A DNA stretch of 64,000 nucleotides from Frankia sp. RB7 (GCA_030403585.1 JAUEPE010000015.1:1-64000), one strand, 5' to 3'. Positions 17,473-25,966 are shown, counted from the first letter of the stretch. The notes: generated from the sequence alone by a model not told the origin. Numbers and translations: made by a program.

Positions 17473-19152
17473 ATGGGCGGAAACTGGCGCGACCGAACGG
17501 CAACCACCTTTGACTGCCAGAAGATGCCGGCGGTCTCGAGCCGCGGCATGGTGGTGAGCAACCATCCCCTGGCCTCCAGCGCCGGGGCCGAGATGCTGGC
17601 CGCCGGCGGCAATGCCATCGACGCCGCCATCGCCACCCTGTTCACCCTGACCGTGGTCGAGCCGATGATGGTCGGCATCATCGGCGGCGGCATGGCGCAT
17701 ATCCGCCTCGCCGACGGCAGCCACCGCTTCATCGACGGCCAGAGCACGGTGCCCGCTTCGGTGCGCGACACCACCTACACCTCCAGGCCGGGCTCGGCCC
17801 ATGACGTATTCGACACCGTCGGCAATGAGAACCTCAACGGCCCGAAGGCCGTCGCCACGCCGGGCTCGCTGAAAGCCTGGTGCGAGACGCTGCGCCGGTT
17901 CGGCACGATGAGCCTTGCCGATGTCATGCAGCCTGCGATCAAGCATGCCGCGCGCGGCTATGCGGCGACGCCCTATCTGCACGAATGCATCAGCGAGAGC
18001 GCCGCCGAGATGCGCAAGGACAAGCCGATCGCGGCGATCTATTTGCCGAACGGCGAACCGCTCAAGGTCGGCGAGCGCGTGGTGCAGGCGGAGTATGCCG
18101 AGACGCTTCGCACTATCGCCGACCACGGCGAGAAGGCGCTCTACGAGGGGCCGCTCGGTGACATCCTCGTCGATTACATGGAGAAGGCCGGCGGCTTCAT
18201 CCGCCGTGGCGATCTCACAGCCTACAAGACCGTCGAGCGGCAGCCGATCCGCGCCGACTATCGTGGGTGGACCATCTTTGGCCCGCCGCCGCCCGCGGCC
18301 TCCGGCGTGCACATCGCGCAGATGCTGAATATTCTGGAAGGCTACGAAATTGGCAGCCTCGGCTTCGGCACATCAGAGACCATTCATTATCTCGCCGAGG
18401 TCCTGAAGATCGCCTTCGCCGATCGCGCTGCTGCCAGTGGTGACCCCGACTACGTTGGCGTGCCCGTGGAGAAGCTGACCTCGAAGGCTTACGCCGAGGA
18501 GCGCCGGCGCGCGATCGATCCGGCGCGGGCGCAGGCTTTTGGCGCCGGCGTGACGCAACTCGAAAGCGCGCACACCACGCACATGACCGCGGCGGACGCG
18601 TTCGGCAACGTGGTTGCGACCACGCAGACCATCAACAATCTCTTTGGCGCGAAGATCGTGATCCCGGGGCTTGGCGCCATTGCCAACAATTACATGAACT
18701 TGTTCGATCCGCGTCCGGGCCACGCGCTGTCGCTCGCGCCGGGCAAGCGCGTGACGACCTCGATGTCGCCGATGATGGCGCTTCGCGATGGTAAGCTGCG
18801 CTATGCGCTTGGGCTCCCCGGCGGCAAGCGCATCTTCCCGAGCGCGATGCAGGCGCTGGTCAATCTGATCGATCATGGCATGAGCCTGCAGGAAGCAGTC
18901 GAAGCACCTCGGGTCTGGACCGAAGGCAATGCGCTCGAGGTCGAGCAGAAGGTGCCGGAGGCCGTCCGCACAAAACTCGCGGCGCTCGGCCACAAGGTCC
19001 AGCCCGTCGCGACGGTCGCCGGCGGCATGAACGGCATCGCCTTCCACGACGACGGCACCATGACCGGCGCCGCCTGCTGGCGCGCGGATGGCACGCCGGT
19101 CGGGATTTCGGGTGGGCTCGCGAAGGCAGGGATAAGGTTCAGGCTGAGCTGA
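17473..19152 (+). CDS. Gamma-glutamyltransferase family protein (559 aa)
   Basis: Ntn-hydrolase that self-cleaves into two subunits and acts on gamma-glutamyl compounds such as glutathione. The processing site and nucleophile are in SAHTTHMTAADAFGNVV, with Thr368 expected to become the N-terminus of the small subunit; the downstream NYMNLFDPRPG and TSMSPMMALRDGK blocks are also family-typical. No signal peptide is present, so the enzyme appears cytosolic, unlike the periplasmic E. coli Ggt. Within the family it could equally be a gamma-glutamyl hydrolase or a cephalosporin-acylase-like protein. Its 3' end comes within 3 nt of the convergent neighbour. Confidence 0.9.
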   Translation: MGGNWRDRTATTFDCQKMPAVSSRGMVVSNHPLASSAGAEMLAAGGNAIDAAIATLFTLTVVEPMMVGIIGGGMAHIRLADGSHRFIDGQSTVPASVRDTTYTSRPGSAHDVFDTVGNENLNGPKAVATPGSLKAWCETLRRFGTMSLADVMQPAIKHAARGYAATPYLHECISESAAEMRKDKPIAAIYLPNGEPLKVGERVVQAEYAETLRTIADHGEKALYEGPLGDILVDYMEKAGGFIRRGDLTAYKTVERQPIRADYRGWTIFGPPPPAASGVHIAQMLNILEGYEIGSLGFGTSETIHYLAEVLKIAFADRAAASGDPDYVGVPVEKLTSKAYAEERRRAIDPARAQAFGAGVTQLESAHTTHMTAADAFGNVVATTQTINNLFGAKIVIPGLGAIANNYMNLFDPRPGHALSLAPGKRVTTSMSPMMALRDGKLRYALGLPGGKRIFPSAMQALVNLIDHGMSLQEAVEAPRVWTEGNALEVEQKVPEAVRTKLAALGHKVQPVATVAGGMNGIAFHDDGTMTGAACWRADGTPVGISGGLAKAGIRFRLS

Positions 19153-19155
19153 TCG

Positions 19156-20517
19156 TTACTTCCGCACGCAGATCACGCGCACGACGGCGGCCTTCGCATC
19201 GGTCGACGTGCCATTCGCGGTAACGGCGTTCGCTTTCAGGAAATCGCGCACCGCATCAGGGGAAACCATCACGGCTTGTGATGCCGGCGCCGCCGTTGCA
19301 GGTCCCGCAACAATGGCCGGCTTCAACAGCGCAACGCCGGCGAACTTGCCATCGCCGTCGATTGCCGGGCCGCCGGAAAACCCGACCGCCGGCGGCGGCG
19401 ACAGTGCGGCATCGCCGCCACCGACCGATGCCAGAGCGGCCTTGACGCTCGACACGCCCGCCGCGCCGCCCTGGTTCTGCGGATCGGCGATGCCGATGAC
19501 ATCGACGCTCGTCTTCGCGGCGCCACTGGCAAGGCTGAGCGGCTTCAGGCCGCGCGCGCCATAGATGTGCAGCAGCGCGAGATCGCGCTCCTTGTCCTCG
19601 GCGAGGCGGTCGGCATTGCCGTAGCCGCCGATGGTGATCGCGAGACAGGAATCGGTAACGAGACGATCCGTAACAATCGCGCCGTCGTCGCTGACGACGA
19701 TGCCGGTACCATATTCGACGGTCTTGCGCGGCGGCGGTCCAGCCTGCGGCCCCGACGGAAACGCAGTGAACGCGCTCGACATCGCGATCACGACCGGCTC
19801 GACCGTGTTCTCGGTGGCCTGGTCGTACAGGATCGTCATGATGCGGACTTCGTCGCCCTTGAAGGTGCCGCGCACGTAGAATTTCTTCAGGCCTTGCAAT
19901 CCCGACAGCACGAAGAAGTCGGGCTTCACCACGGTGTAGTCGACCTTGCGTCCGGCCGGCTCCTTTTTCTCGGCCTCCGCGAGTCTTGCCGTCGTCGGGT
20001 TCGCCTCCTTGCGACGGTTCAGCAACACCTGCACCGTTCCGGTCGGCGAGCTCCATTTCGAGCCGTTGGCGTCGGTAGCCTGCTGCGGCACCAGTTTTGA
20101 GGGAATGCCGATCCGCGCGCCGCTGGTCATCTCCGTCACGATCTTCCAGCCGACGTTGTCCTGCTTCCGTCGCGCGGTCTCGGCGAGCGCGGCGCGCTCC
20201 TGCGGATTGAGTACGCCAGTCGGCTTGCCGCCTTTGGCCTTCTGGTACGCCTTGATGGCGTCGACCATGCGCGAGCTGACGTCGCCGGTGATGGCGCCGT
20301 TATATTCGCCGACCCAGGCGAGGTCGGACTGAAGCGACAGCCGCTCGGCCTGCGCCATCCCGTCCGCGGTTTCCGAAGGCGTCTGCAGGGCGGGCGGCTT
20401 GATCGGAACGGTCTGGACCACTTTCGGCTTGGTGCCTGGGAGCTGTGGCGTCGTCATCTGGGCGCTGGCCCCTGTGGCAGACGCCAACATCAGTGTTGCC
20501 GCAAGCATCGATCTCAT
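19156..20517 (-). CDS. Secreted trypsin-like protein with peptidoglycan-binding-like domain and degenerate catalytic triad (453 aa)
   Basis: Signal peptide MRSMLAATLMLASATGASAQ, a proline-rich linker, a peptidoglycan-binding-type domain (about residues 60-115, EYNGAITGDVSSRMVDAIKA), an uncharacterised middle, and a C-terminal S1C trypsin-like domain (about 260-440). The Asp (RDLALLHIYG) and Ser (GFSGGPAIDGDGK) regions can be identified. The histidine segment, TNxHVV in HtrA-type proteases, reads TDRLVTDSC here, so the catalytic His appears replaced by Leu. This is probably a non-proteolytic, periplasmic binding protein. Upstream ATGs at 20580 and 20562 are possible; I prefer 20517 because it gives a clean signal peptide. 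Confidence 0.8.
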   Translation of the reverse strand: MRSMLAATLMLASATGASAQMTTPQLPGTKPKVVQTVPIKPPALQTPSETADGMAQAERLSLQSDLAWVGEYNGAITGDVSSRMVDAIKAYQKAKGGKPTGVLNPQERAALAETARRKQDNVGWKIVTEMTSGARIGIPSKLVPQQATDANGSKWSSPTGTVQVLLNRRKEANPTTARLAEAEKKEPAGRKVDYTVVKPDFFVLSGLQGLKKFYVRGTFKGDEVRIMTILYDQATENTVEPVVIAMSSAFTAFPSGPQAGPPPRKTVEYGTGIVVSDDGAIVTDRLVTDSCLAITIGGYGNADRLAEDKERDLALLHIYGARGLKPLSLASGAAKTSVDVIGIADPQNQGGAAGVSSVKAALASVGGGDAALSPPPAVGFSGGPAIDGDGKFAGVALLKPAIVAGPATAAPASQAVMVSPDAVRDFLKANAVTANGTSTDAKAAVVRVICVRK

Positions 20518-20608
20518 GACAAATCCAGCCAGCCCATTGAACGCGTTGCCATTGAAGCACATCTCGTTGGTCGCGAACAATCTCAGGGTGGTTCAGGAGT
20601 AAGAGAAG

Positions 20609-21412
20609 GTGCTGAGCCCGGACGAACTCGAACGCTATGCCCGCCATATCGTGCTGCGCGATGTCGGCGGCCCGGGCCAGGCTGCGTTGAAACGCGCCTC
20701 TGCGCTGGTGATCGGCGCAGGCGGCCTCGGCGCGCCTGCTCTGATGTATCTGGCTGCGGCCGGTATCGGAACGCTCGGCGTGGTCGATGACGACGTCGTG
20801 TCGCTGTCAAATCTCCAGCGTCAGGTCATCCATACGACGCCTGACATCGGCCGACACAAGGTCGAGAGCGCGGCGGAACGCATCGCGGCGCTCAATCCGC
20901 ATGTGAGCTTCGTCGGGCACGCCACCTGGCTCAATGCCGACAATGCGCTGAGCCTGATCGGCGACTATGACCTCGTGCTCGATGGTTCCGACAATTTCTC
21001 GACGCGCTATCTGGTCTCGGACGCCTGCTTCTTCGCGAAGCGGCCGCTGATCACAGCGGCGCTCGGCACCTTCGACGGCTCGCTCACCACCATCCGCGCG
21101 CACGAGACGAACGAGCAAGGCGTCTTCAACCCGACCTATCGCTGCCTGTTTCCGGAGGCGCCGCCGCCCGGCACCGTGCCGGCCTGTGCCGAGGCCGGCG
21201 TCATGGGCGCGCTTGCGGGTGTCATGGGCTCGATGATGGCGCTGGAGGCGATCCGCGAGATCGTCGGTTTTGGCGACGGCCTGGTCGGCCGCCTCCTGAT
21301 GATCGATGCACGCGCAATGCGCTTCGAGACGCTGCGCTACGCGCGCGATCCGGCCAATCCGCTCAATGGCGATGGGCCGGTCATGACTGACCTCAGCGCC
21401 CATCGCACCTGA
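20609..21412 (+). CDS. HesA/MoeB/ThiF-family E1-like adenylyltransferase (267 aa)
   Basis: Ubiquitin-activating-like enzyme that adenylates the C-terminal glycine of a small sulfur-carrier protein (MoaD or ThiS type). The nucleotide-binding site ALVIGAGGLGAPALMYLAAA is at residues 34-53, followed by VSLSNLQRQVIH and the catalytic Asp region VLDGSDNFSTRYL. The MoeB zinc site looks lost: the first cysteine of CxxC is Thr in NPTYRCLFPEA, and the C-terminal CxxC is absent. The start is GTG at 20609. The gene is divergent from the trypsin-like gene, and no thiamine or molybdopterin genes lie nearby, so the partner protein is unknown. Confidence 0.87.
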   Translation: MLSPDELERYARHIVLRDVGGPGQAALKRASALVIGAGGLGAPALMYLAAAGIGTLGVVDDDVVSLSNLQRQVIHTTPDIGRHKVESAAERIAALNPHVSFVGHATWLNADNALSLIGDYDLVLDGSDNFSTRYLVSDACFFAKRPLITAALGTFDGSLTTIRAHETNEQGVFNPTYRCLFPEAPPPGTVPACAEAGVMGALAGVMGSMMALEAIREIVGFGDGLVGRLLMIDARAMRFETLRYARDPANPLNGDGPVMTDLSAHRT

Positions 21413-21421
21413 TGGAAGCCG

Positions 21422-22429
21422 TTACGCGGTGGCCGACTTCTCGCTGTCGAGATGTGCCATCTGCTCGGCCGCATAGCGCGTGCCGGCAGCAACGTTCGGC
21501 GGGAACGCCTTGGCCAGCGCGGCCAGATGTGCCGGCGTCAGCGTGACCTTCGTTGCGCCCAGCGCTTCACTGAGACGGTTGCGGGTCTTGGCGCCGATCA
21601 GCGGCACGATCTCCTGGCCTTGCGCCGCCACCCAGGCGATCGCGACTTGCGCCGGTGTTGCGCCGATCTCTGTGGCGATGGCGCGAAGCTGCTCTGCCAG
21701 CGCGAGATTGGCATCGAGGTTCGCGCCCTGGAAGCGCGGGCTTATCAGCCGGTAGTCCTTGCCGATCTTGCCGGAGTCCTTCGACCAATGACCGCTGATC
21801 AAGCCGCGCGCCAGCACGCCATAGGCGGTGATGCTGATGCCGAACTCACGGCAGGTCTTCAAAATGTCGCGCTCGATGCCGCGCTCGATCAGCGAATATT
21901 CGATCTGGAGATCGACGATCGGATGCACGGCATGCGCGCGGCGGATGGTGTCGGAGCCGACCTCGGACAGGCCGATATGCCTGACGTAGCCGGCCTTCAC
22001 CATCTCGGCGATGCCGCCGATCGTCTCCTCGATCGGAATGGTGGGATCAAGCCGCGCCGGGCGATAGACGTCGATGTAGTCGGTGCCGAGGCGTTGCAGC
22101 GAATAGGCGAGGAAATTTCTCGTCGCCGCCGGCCGCGAATCGAACCCGACGAATTCACCGGCGGGACCGCGCAGTGCGCCGTACTTCACACTGAGCTGTA
22201 CCTTGTCGCGGGGGACGTTCGTCAGCGCCTCGCGGATCAGCATCTCATTGTGGCCCATCGCGTAGAAATCGCCGGTGTCGAGCAGCGTGATGCCCGCGTC
22301 GAGTGCCGCATGGACCGTGGCGATGCTCTCGCCGCGATCGGCCGGGCCGTAGGCGTCCGACATCGCCATGCAGCCGAGACCGAGGCTCGAGACGCTGGGG
22401 CCGGTTGAACCGAGTTTGCGCTGTTCCAT
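21422..22429 (-). CDS. Aldo/keto reductase (335 aa)
   Basis: NADPH-dependent oxidoreductase of the AKR superfamily (TIM barrel). The N-terminal RKLGSTGPSVSSLGLGCMAM and the segment DAGITLLDTGDFYAMGHNE are typical; the catalytic Tyr lies in DFYAMGHNE and the Lys in VQLSVKYGALRGP. The ATG at 22429 gives a normal start. The gene is divergent from a LysR-type regulator, with a dyad next to the regulator start (22531-22550), a classic arrangement in which the regulator controls the reductase in response to a small molecule. Substrate unknown; the family often reduces aldehydes or quinones. Confidence 0.92.
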   Translation of the reverse strand: MEQRKLGSTGPSVSSLGLGCMAMSDAYGPADRGESIATVHAALDAGITLLDTGDFYAMGHNEMLIREALTNVPRDKVQLSVKYGALRGPAGEFVGFDSRPAATRNFLAYSLQRLGTDYIDVYRPARLDPTIPIEETIGGIAEMVKAGYVRHIGLSEVGSDTIRRAHAVHPIVDLQIEYSLIERGIERDILKTCREFGISITAYGVLARGLISGHWSKDSGKIGKDYRLISPRFQGANLDANLALAEQLRAIATEIGATPAQVAIAWVAAQGQEIVPLIGAKTRNRLSEALGATKVTLTPAHLAALAKAFPPNVAAGTRYAAEQMAHLDSEKSATA

Positions 22430-22530
22430 GATGGCTCTCCTTGAAAAGGCGGCGCCTGATGGACGCCGCGAGACGAGGGCACATATGCGCCTGCCCCATT
22501 GCCGCGATAAGCTGGACAATGCGGAATAGC

Positions 22531-22550
22531 TTGTTCACATTGGCGAACAA
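22531..22550. promoter_or_regulatory. Dyad in the LysR/aldo-keto reductase divergent promoter
   Basis: Perfect inverted repeat TTGTTC-N8-GAACAA whose last base is the first base of the lysR start codon. A LysR-type protein is encoded immediately downstream and its likely target is encoded divergently, so this is a plausible autoregulatory binding site. Overlap with the start codon suggests it acts on lysR itself. Confidence 0.5.
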
Positions 22551-23452
22551 TGGCTGATCCCGACCTGCGCGATCTCGACGCCTTCGTGGCCGTCGCTCGC
22601 ACCCGCAATTTCCGCCGCGCGGCGGTTGAAATTCGCGTGTCGGTGTCGAGCCTTAGCCAGCGATTGCGGGATCTGGAGGAGCGCCTCGGCGTCCGCCTGA
22701 TGAACCGCACCACCCGCAGCGTCGCTCTGACTGAGGCGGGTGAGCTCCTGCTGTCGCGCGTGGCGCCGGCTCTGCGCGATGTCGGCGATGCCCTGGACCA
22801 GGTCCGGGGTCTGCGCGAAGTGGCATCGGGCCGCCTCCGCATCAACGCGCCGCCACCGGCGGTCGATCTCGTGCTGGCGCCGATGATCGGGCCGTTTCTC
22901 GAAGCGCATCCGCAGGTCGATCTCGACATCGTCTCGGAGAGTGGTTTCGTCGATATCGTGAGCGGGGGCTACGATGCCGGCGTGCGCTATGGCGAGCACC
23001 TCGCGCAGGACATGGTGGCGATCCCGCTGAGCGGTCCGCAGCATTATGTCATCGTGGCGTCGCCGGCTTACGTCGCGCGCCGCGGCCGACCAAAACATCC
23101 GAAAGATCTGCTCGAACATGATTGCATCCGCGCGCGCTATTCGAGCGGCGTCATGCATGATTGGGAGTTCGAAAAGGCCGGCCACATCGTGAAGGTCGAT
23201 CCGCCGGCAAAACTGATCTCGACCAATATGGGCCTTGCGATGCGCGCCGCAATCGACGGCGTCGGCATCTGGGCGACACTCGATGGCTATGTCGGTGATG
23301 CCGTGAAATCCGGTGCGCTTGTCAGCTCGATGGAGGATTGGTGCGAGCCGTTTCCCGGCCCGTTCCTGTACTACCCGAGCCGGCGCCAGACGCCGCCCGC
23401 GCTGCGCGCCTTCATCGATTTCGTCGCGGATTGGCGCAGGCGTAGCAAATAA
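22550..23452 (+). CDS. LysR-family transcriptional regulator (300 aa)
   Basis: Winged helix-turn-helix regulator. Residues 7-65 form the LysR DNA-binding domain (LDAFVAVARTRNFRRAAVEI, then LRDLEERLGVRLMNRTTRSV), followed by a periplasmic-binding-protein-like effector domain to the end. The sequence resembles the subgroup that regulates adjacent reductase genes. It is divergent from the aldo/keto reductase gene, which is the likely target, and its 3' end meets the convergent hydroxyacid dehydrogenase gene within 3 nt. Inducer unknown. Confidence 0.92.
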   Translation: MADPDLRDLDAFVAVARTRNFRRAAVEIRVSVSSLSQRLRDLEERLGVRLMNRTTRSVALTEAGELLLSRVAPALRDVGDALDQVRGLREVASGRLRINAPPPAVDLVLAPMIGPFLEAHPQVDLDIVSESGFVDIVSGGYDAGVRYGEHLAQDMVAIPLSGPQHYVIVASPAYVARRGRPKHPKDLLEHDCIRARYSSGVMHDWEFEKAGHIVKVDPPAKLISTNMGLAMRAAIDGVGIWATLDGYVGDAVKSGALVSSMEDWCEPFPGPFLYYPSRRQTPPALRAFIDFVADWRRRSK

Positions 23453-23455
23453 AAC

Positions 23456-24457
23456 TCAGAGCATGCTCGGCAGCACGCGATCCGGCGGCTTGTGGGCATC
23501 GAGGAAGGTGCGGATGTTGATGATCACCTTCTCGCCCATCTCGACGCGACCTTCGATCGTGGCCGAGCCCATATGCGGCAGCAGCGTCACCTTGCCGGCC
23601 TTGGCGAGCCGCACCAGCTTCGGATTGACCGCGGGTTCGTGCTCGTAGACGTCGAGGCCGGCGCCGCCGATCTCGCCGCCTTCGATCAGCTTGATCAGCG
23701 TGTCCTCGTCGGTCACCCCGCCGCGCGCGGTGTTGACGATGTAGGCGTCCTTGCGGATCAGCTTCAGCCGCCGCGCCGAGAGCAAATGATAGGTCGCCGG
23801 CGTGTGTGGGCAGTTCACCGAGATGATGTCCATCCGCGCCAGCATCTGGTCGAGGCTTTCCCAATAGGTCGCACCAAGCTCTTCGGCGATCTTCGGCGCG
23901 ACGGGACGGCGGTTGTGATAATGGATCTGCAGGCCGAAGGCGCGGGCGCGGCGCGCCACCGCCTGGCCGATGCGGCCCATGCCGATGATGCCGAGGCGCT
24001 TGCCGCCGATGCGGTGGCCGAGCATCCAGGTCGGAGACCAGCCTGCCCAGGGTTTTCCCTCCGTCAGCACGGAAGCGCCTTCGATCATCCGGCGCGGCAC
24101 CGCCAGGATCAGCGCCATGGTCATGTCGGCGGTGTCTTCGGTCAGAACCTTTGGCGTGTTGGTGACGGTGATGCCGCGGGCATGCGCGGCCTCGACGTCG
24201 ATATTGTCGACGCCGTTGCCGAAATTGGCGATCAGGCGGAGCTTGCAGTCGGGCTGGTTGACGATGTCGGCGCTGATGTGGTCGGTGACGGTCGGAACCA
24301 GGATGTCGGCAGTGCGCGCGGCTTCGGCGATCTGCTCGGCCGACATCGGCGTGTCGTCGAGATTGATGCGTGCGTCGAACAGTTCGCGCATCCGGGTCTC
24401 GATCGAATCCGGCAGCTTGCGCGTCACCACGACGAGGGGCTTTTTCTTCACCGTCAT
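23456..24457 (-). CDS. D-2-hydroxyacid dehydrogenase, glyoxylate/hydroxypyruvate reductase-like (333 aa)
   Basis: NAD(P)-dependent oxidoreductase. The Rossmann motif GKRLGIIGMGRIGQAVARRA is near residue 150. Catalytic Arg, Glu and His can be placed in VNTARGGVTDEDTL, DVYEHEPAVNPKL and LLPHMGSATIEGR. The protein closely resembles rhizobial enzymes annotated as glyoxylate reductase (GyaR type). Length is normal. It stands alone on the minus strand; the 325-bp region upstream has no other gene. Exact substrate (glyoxylate or hydroxypyruvate, NADH or NADPH) cannot be fixed from sequence. Confidence 0.9.
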   Translation of the reverse strand: MTVKKKPLVVVTRKLPDSIETRMRELFDARINLDDTPMSAEQIAEAARTADILVPTVTDHISADIVNQPDCKLRLIANFGNGVDNIDVEAAHARGITVTNTPKVLTEDTADMTMALILAVPRRMIEGASVLTEGKPWAGWSPTWMLGHRIGGKRLGIIGMGRIGQAVARRARAFGLQIHYHNRRPVAPKIAEELGATYWESLDQMLARMDIISVNCPHTPATYHLLSARRLKLIRKDAYIVNTARGGVTDEDTLIKLIEGGEIGGAGLDVYEHEPAVNPKLVRLAKAGKVTLLPHMGSATIEGRVEMGEKVIINIRTFLDAHKPPDRVLPSML

Positions 24458-24782
24458 GTCCTGCCCTCATGAGGCGTTGCAGGCCGCCTCTGTCGCCAAA
24501 GGCCGGCCGTTGAGGCCTCATTAACCCGGTTGTTCGACACTGCCCTTGCCGTGTCGTCCCCGGCGTTTCCTTCAAGCTTTCCCGAGATTTCCGGCCGGAA
24601 AATCGGGGCAAACCGGTTGTTCAGATGTCCGTCCTCTCTAGCAGAAGGCCGGGCCAAGACAAGAACCACGGGTCAAGGCTTGATGGAACACCCGCGTGGG
24701 GCGGGAGCGGGGGTCTACACGGCGGTTTTGGAATTTGGGGTGAGGACCTGGTCTGGCCGGGTTCTCGACAGGAGACGGGTTG
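24458..24782. other. Divergent intergenic region upstream of the hydroxyacid dehydrogenase and SH3 genes
   Basis: 325 bp with no convincing gene. A near-palindrome lies around 24586-24612, where CCCGAGATTTCCGG faces CCGGAAAATCGGG with one indel. It is centred in the region and could be a binding site or structure shared by both promoters. CATTAACCCGG at 24519 contains a TTAACC element but not a full CtrA box. Nothing else stands out. Confidence 0.4.
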
Positions 24783-25313
24783 ATGGCGTTGGGGCGTTTT
24801 TGTTCGGTGATGGCGCTCGTTTGCACCTGGTTGAGCGCCTCGGTCAGCCCCGGGCACTCGGCCAAGGACAGCACCCCCCAGACGGCCAGCGGCCTTCCGG
24901 TGCCGCGCTATGTCAGCCTCAAATCGGATCACGTCAACGTCCGCGCCGGCCCGACCAAGGACAATGACGTGGCCTGGGTCTACACCCGTTCCGGCCTGCC
25001 GGTTGAAATCACCGCCGAGTTCGAGAACTGGCGCCGGGTGCGCGATTCCGAGGGCGCCGAGGGCTGGGTCTATCATTCGCTGTTGTCGGGCCGCCGCACT
25101 GCGGTGGTCACCATGAAGCACAAGGACGAGCTGGCGCCGATCTATGATCGCGCCGATGCCGACAGTGCGGTGGCCGCGAAACTCCAGGCCGGCGTCGTCA
25201 CACAGGTGAAGAAGTGCGCGACCAACTGGTGCCACGTCGCCGGCAACGGCTTTGACGGCTGGATCCAGCAGGAACGCCTTTGGGGCGTGTACTCGGACGA
25301 GCAGGTCAACTGA
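24783..25313 (+). CDS. Secreted SH3-domain protein (176 aa)
   Basis: Small exported protein with a signal peptide (hydrophobic stretch FCSVMALVCTWLSASVSPG, cleavage expected near GHSA) followed by two bacterial SH3-like repeats: LKSDHVNVRAGPTKDNDVAW starting near residue 45 and YDRADADSAVAAKLQAGVVT starting near residue 115. Each ends in a GW-type segment (EGWVYHSLLSG, DGWIQQERLWG). SH3b domains usually bind peptidoglycan or cell-wall peptides. I start at the ATG at 24783; a TTG directly before it is also in frame. Homologues are widespread in rhizobia as SH3 domain-containing proteins without a defined role. Confidence 0.85.
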   Translation: MALGRFCSVMALVCTWLSASVSPGHSAKDSTPQTASGLPVPRYVSLKSDHVNVRAGPTKDNDVAWVYTRSGLPVEITAEFENWRRVRDSEGAEGWVYHSLLSGRRTAVVTMKHKDELAPIYDRADADSAVAAKLQAGVVTQVKKCATNWCHVAGNGFDGWIQQERLWGVYSDEQVN

Positions 25314-25328
25314 CCGCCTGAAACGACA

Positions 25329-25352
25329 ATGGCCGGGACAAAGCCCGGCCAT
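25329..25352. terminator. Hairpin between SH3 gene and irr
   Basis: Nine-base inverted repeat ATGGCCGGG, loop of six, CCCGGCCAT, in the 68-bp gap between convergent genes. There is no T run on either side, so it is either a bidirectional stop of low strength or a copy of the common GGCCGG-type repeat; a similar hairpin is at 38159-38183. Confidence 0.5.
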
Positions 25353-25381
25353 GACGATCTCGATTCGGCTTCAGGACGATC

Positions 25382-25873
25382 TCAGCGCTTCTTGCGCAGG
25401 CGCACGACCATGTCGATCCGTGCGATCTCGTAGCCTTCCGGCACCTCCGGCATCTTGGACAGCGCCAGATGCGGATCTTCGATATCGACCAGCTCGTGGC
25501 TGTTCTCGAGGTAATAGTGGTGATGCGTGGTGACGTTGGTGTCGAAATAGGTCTTGGTACCGTCGACACTGACCTGACGCAGCAGGCCGGCATCGGTCAG
25601 CTGGTTCAGCGTGTTGTAGACGGTCGCGAGCGAGACCGGCACCTTGGCCAGCGTCGCTTCCTCATAGAGCATTTCAGCCGTGAGGTGGCGTGCACCCTTG
25701 CCGAACAGCAGCCAGCCGAGAGCCATGCGCTGCCGCGTTGGGCGCAGGCCCGCGGACTGCAGCATTTCATTGACGTCGTGCCAGGGGCAGCCGGTCAGGG
25801 CCGGCTGGCGGCCGGACAGAAGGGCCGCCGCATGGGCGTCTTCGTCGTGGTGAGTGGCGTTGTTTTCGCTCAT
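25382..25873 (-). CDS. irr: Irr, heme-responsive iron regulator of the Fur superfamily (163 aa)
   Basis: Global regulator that accumulates under iron limitation and represses or activates iron and heme genes; with iron present, heme binds and Irr is degraded. The heme regulatory motif GCPWHDVNEM is present (residues 29-38, Cys then Pro), as is the second heme-binding His cluster THHHYYLENSHEL. The winged-helix domain is RPTRQRMALGWLLFGKGARH through VSLATVYNTLNQLTDAGLLR. From the ATG at 25873 (MSENNATHHDED) the length is 163, matching Bradyrhizobium Irr; an upstream ATG at 25900 is less likely. It is divergent from fabA. Upstream are Fur-like hexamer repeats and an Irr-box-like dyad. Confidence 0.96.
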   Translation of the reverse strand: MSENNATHHDEDAHAAALLSGRQPALTGCPWHDVNEMLQSAGLRPTRQRMALGWLLFGKGARHLTAEMLYEEATLAKVPVSLATVYNTLNQLTDAGLLRQVSVDGTKTYFDTNVTTHHHYYLENSHELVDIEDPHLALSKMPEVPEGYEIARIDMVVRLRKKR

Positions 25874-25921
25874 TTCCAGAATTCGGGCACGCGTGAACAC
25901 TATCTATCTGCAATATATGGA

Positions 25922-25939
25922 CAGATAGATGCAGATGCA
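25922..25939 (-). promoter_or_regulatory. Fur-type hexamer direct repeats upstream of irr
   Basis: Read on the minus strand this is TGCATC-TGCATC-TATCTG, three tandem hexamers, two identical and one related, 50-67 nt upstream of the irr ATG. From memory, Bradyrhizobium japonicum Fur binds imperfect TGCATC-type direct repeats in the irr promoter. A fur gene is present in this window (54751-55206). Confidence 0.65.
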
Positions 25940-25951
25940 AGTTTCTCGCAA

Positions 25952-25966
25952 CTAGAGTGGTTCTAA
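25952..25966. promoter_or_regulatory. Irr-box-like dyad (ICE) in the irr-fabA region
   Basis: CTAGAG-TGG-TTCTAA fits the rhizobial iron control element pattern TTAGAA-N3-TTCTAA with two differences. It lies about 80 nt before irr and 255 nt before fabA. The core TAGAGTGGTTCTA recurs exactly in front of katG. Autoregulation by Irr or control of fabA would both fit. Confidence 0.5.
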
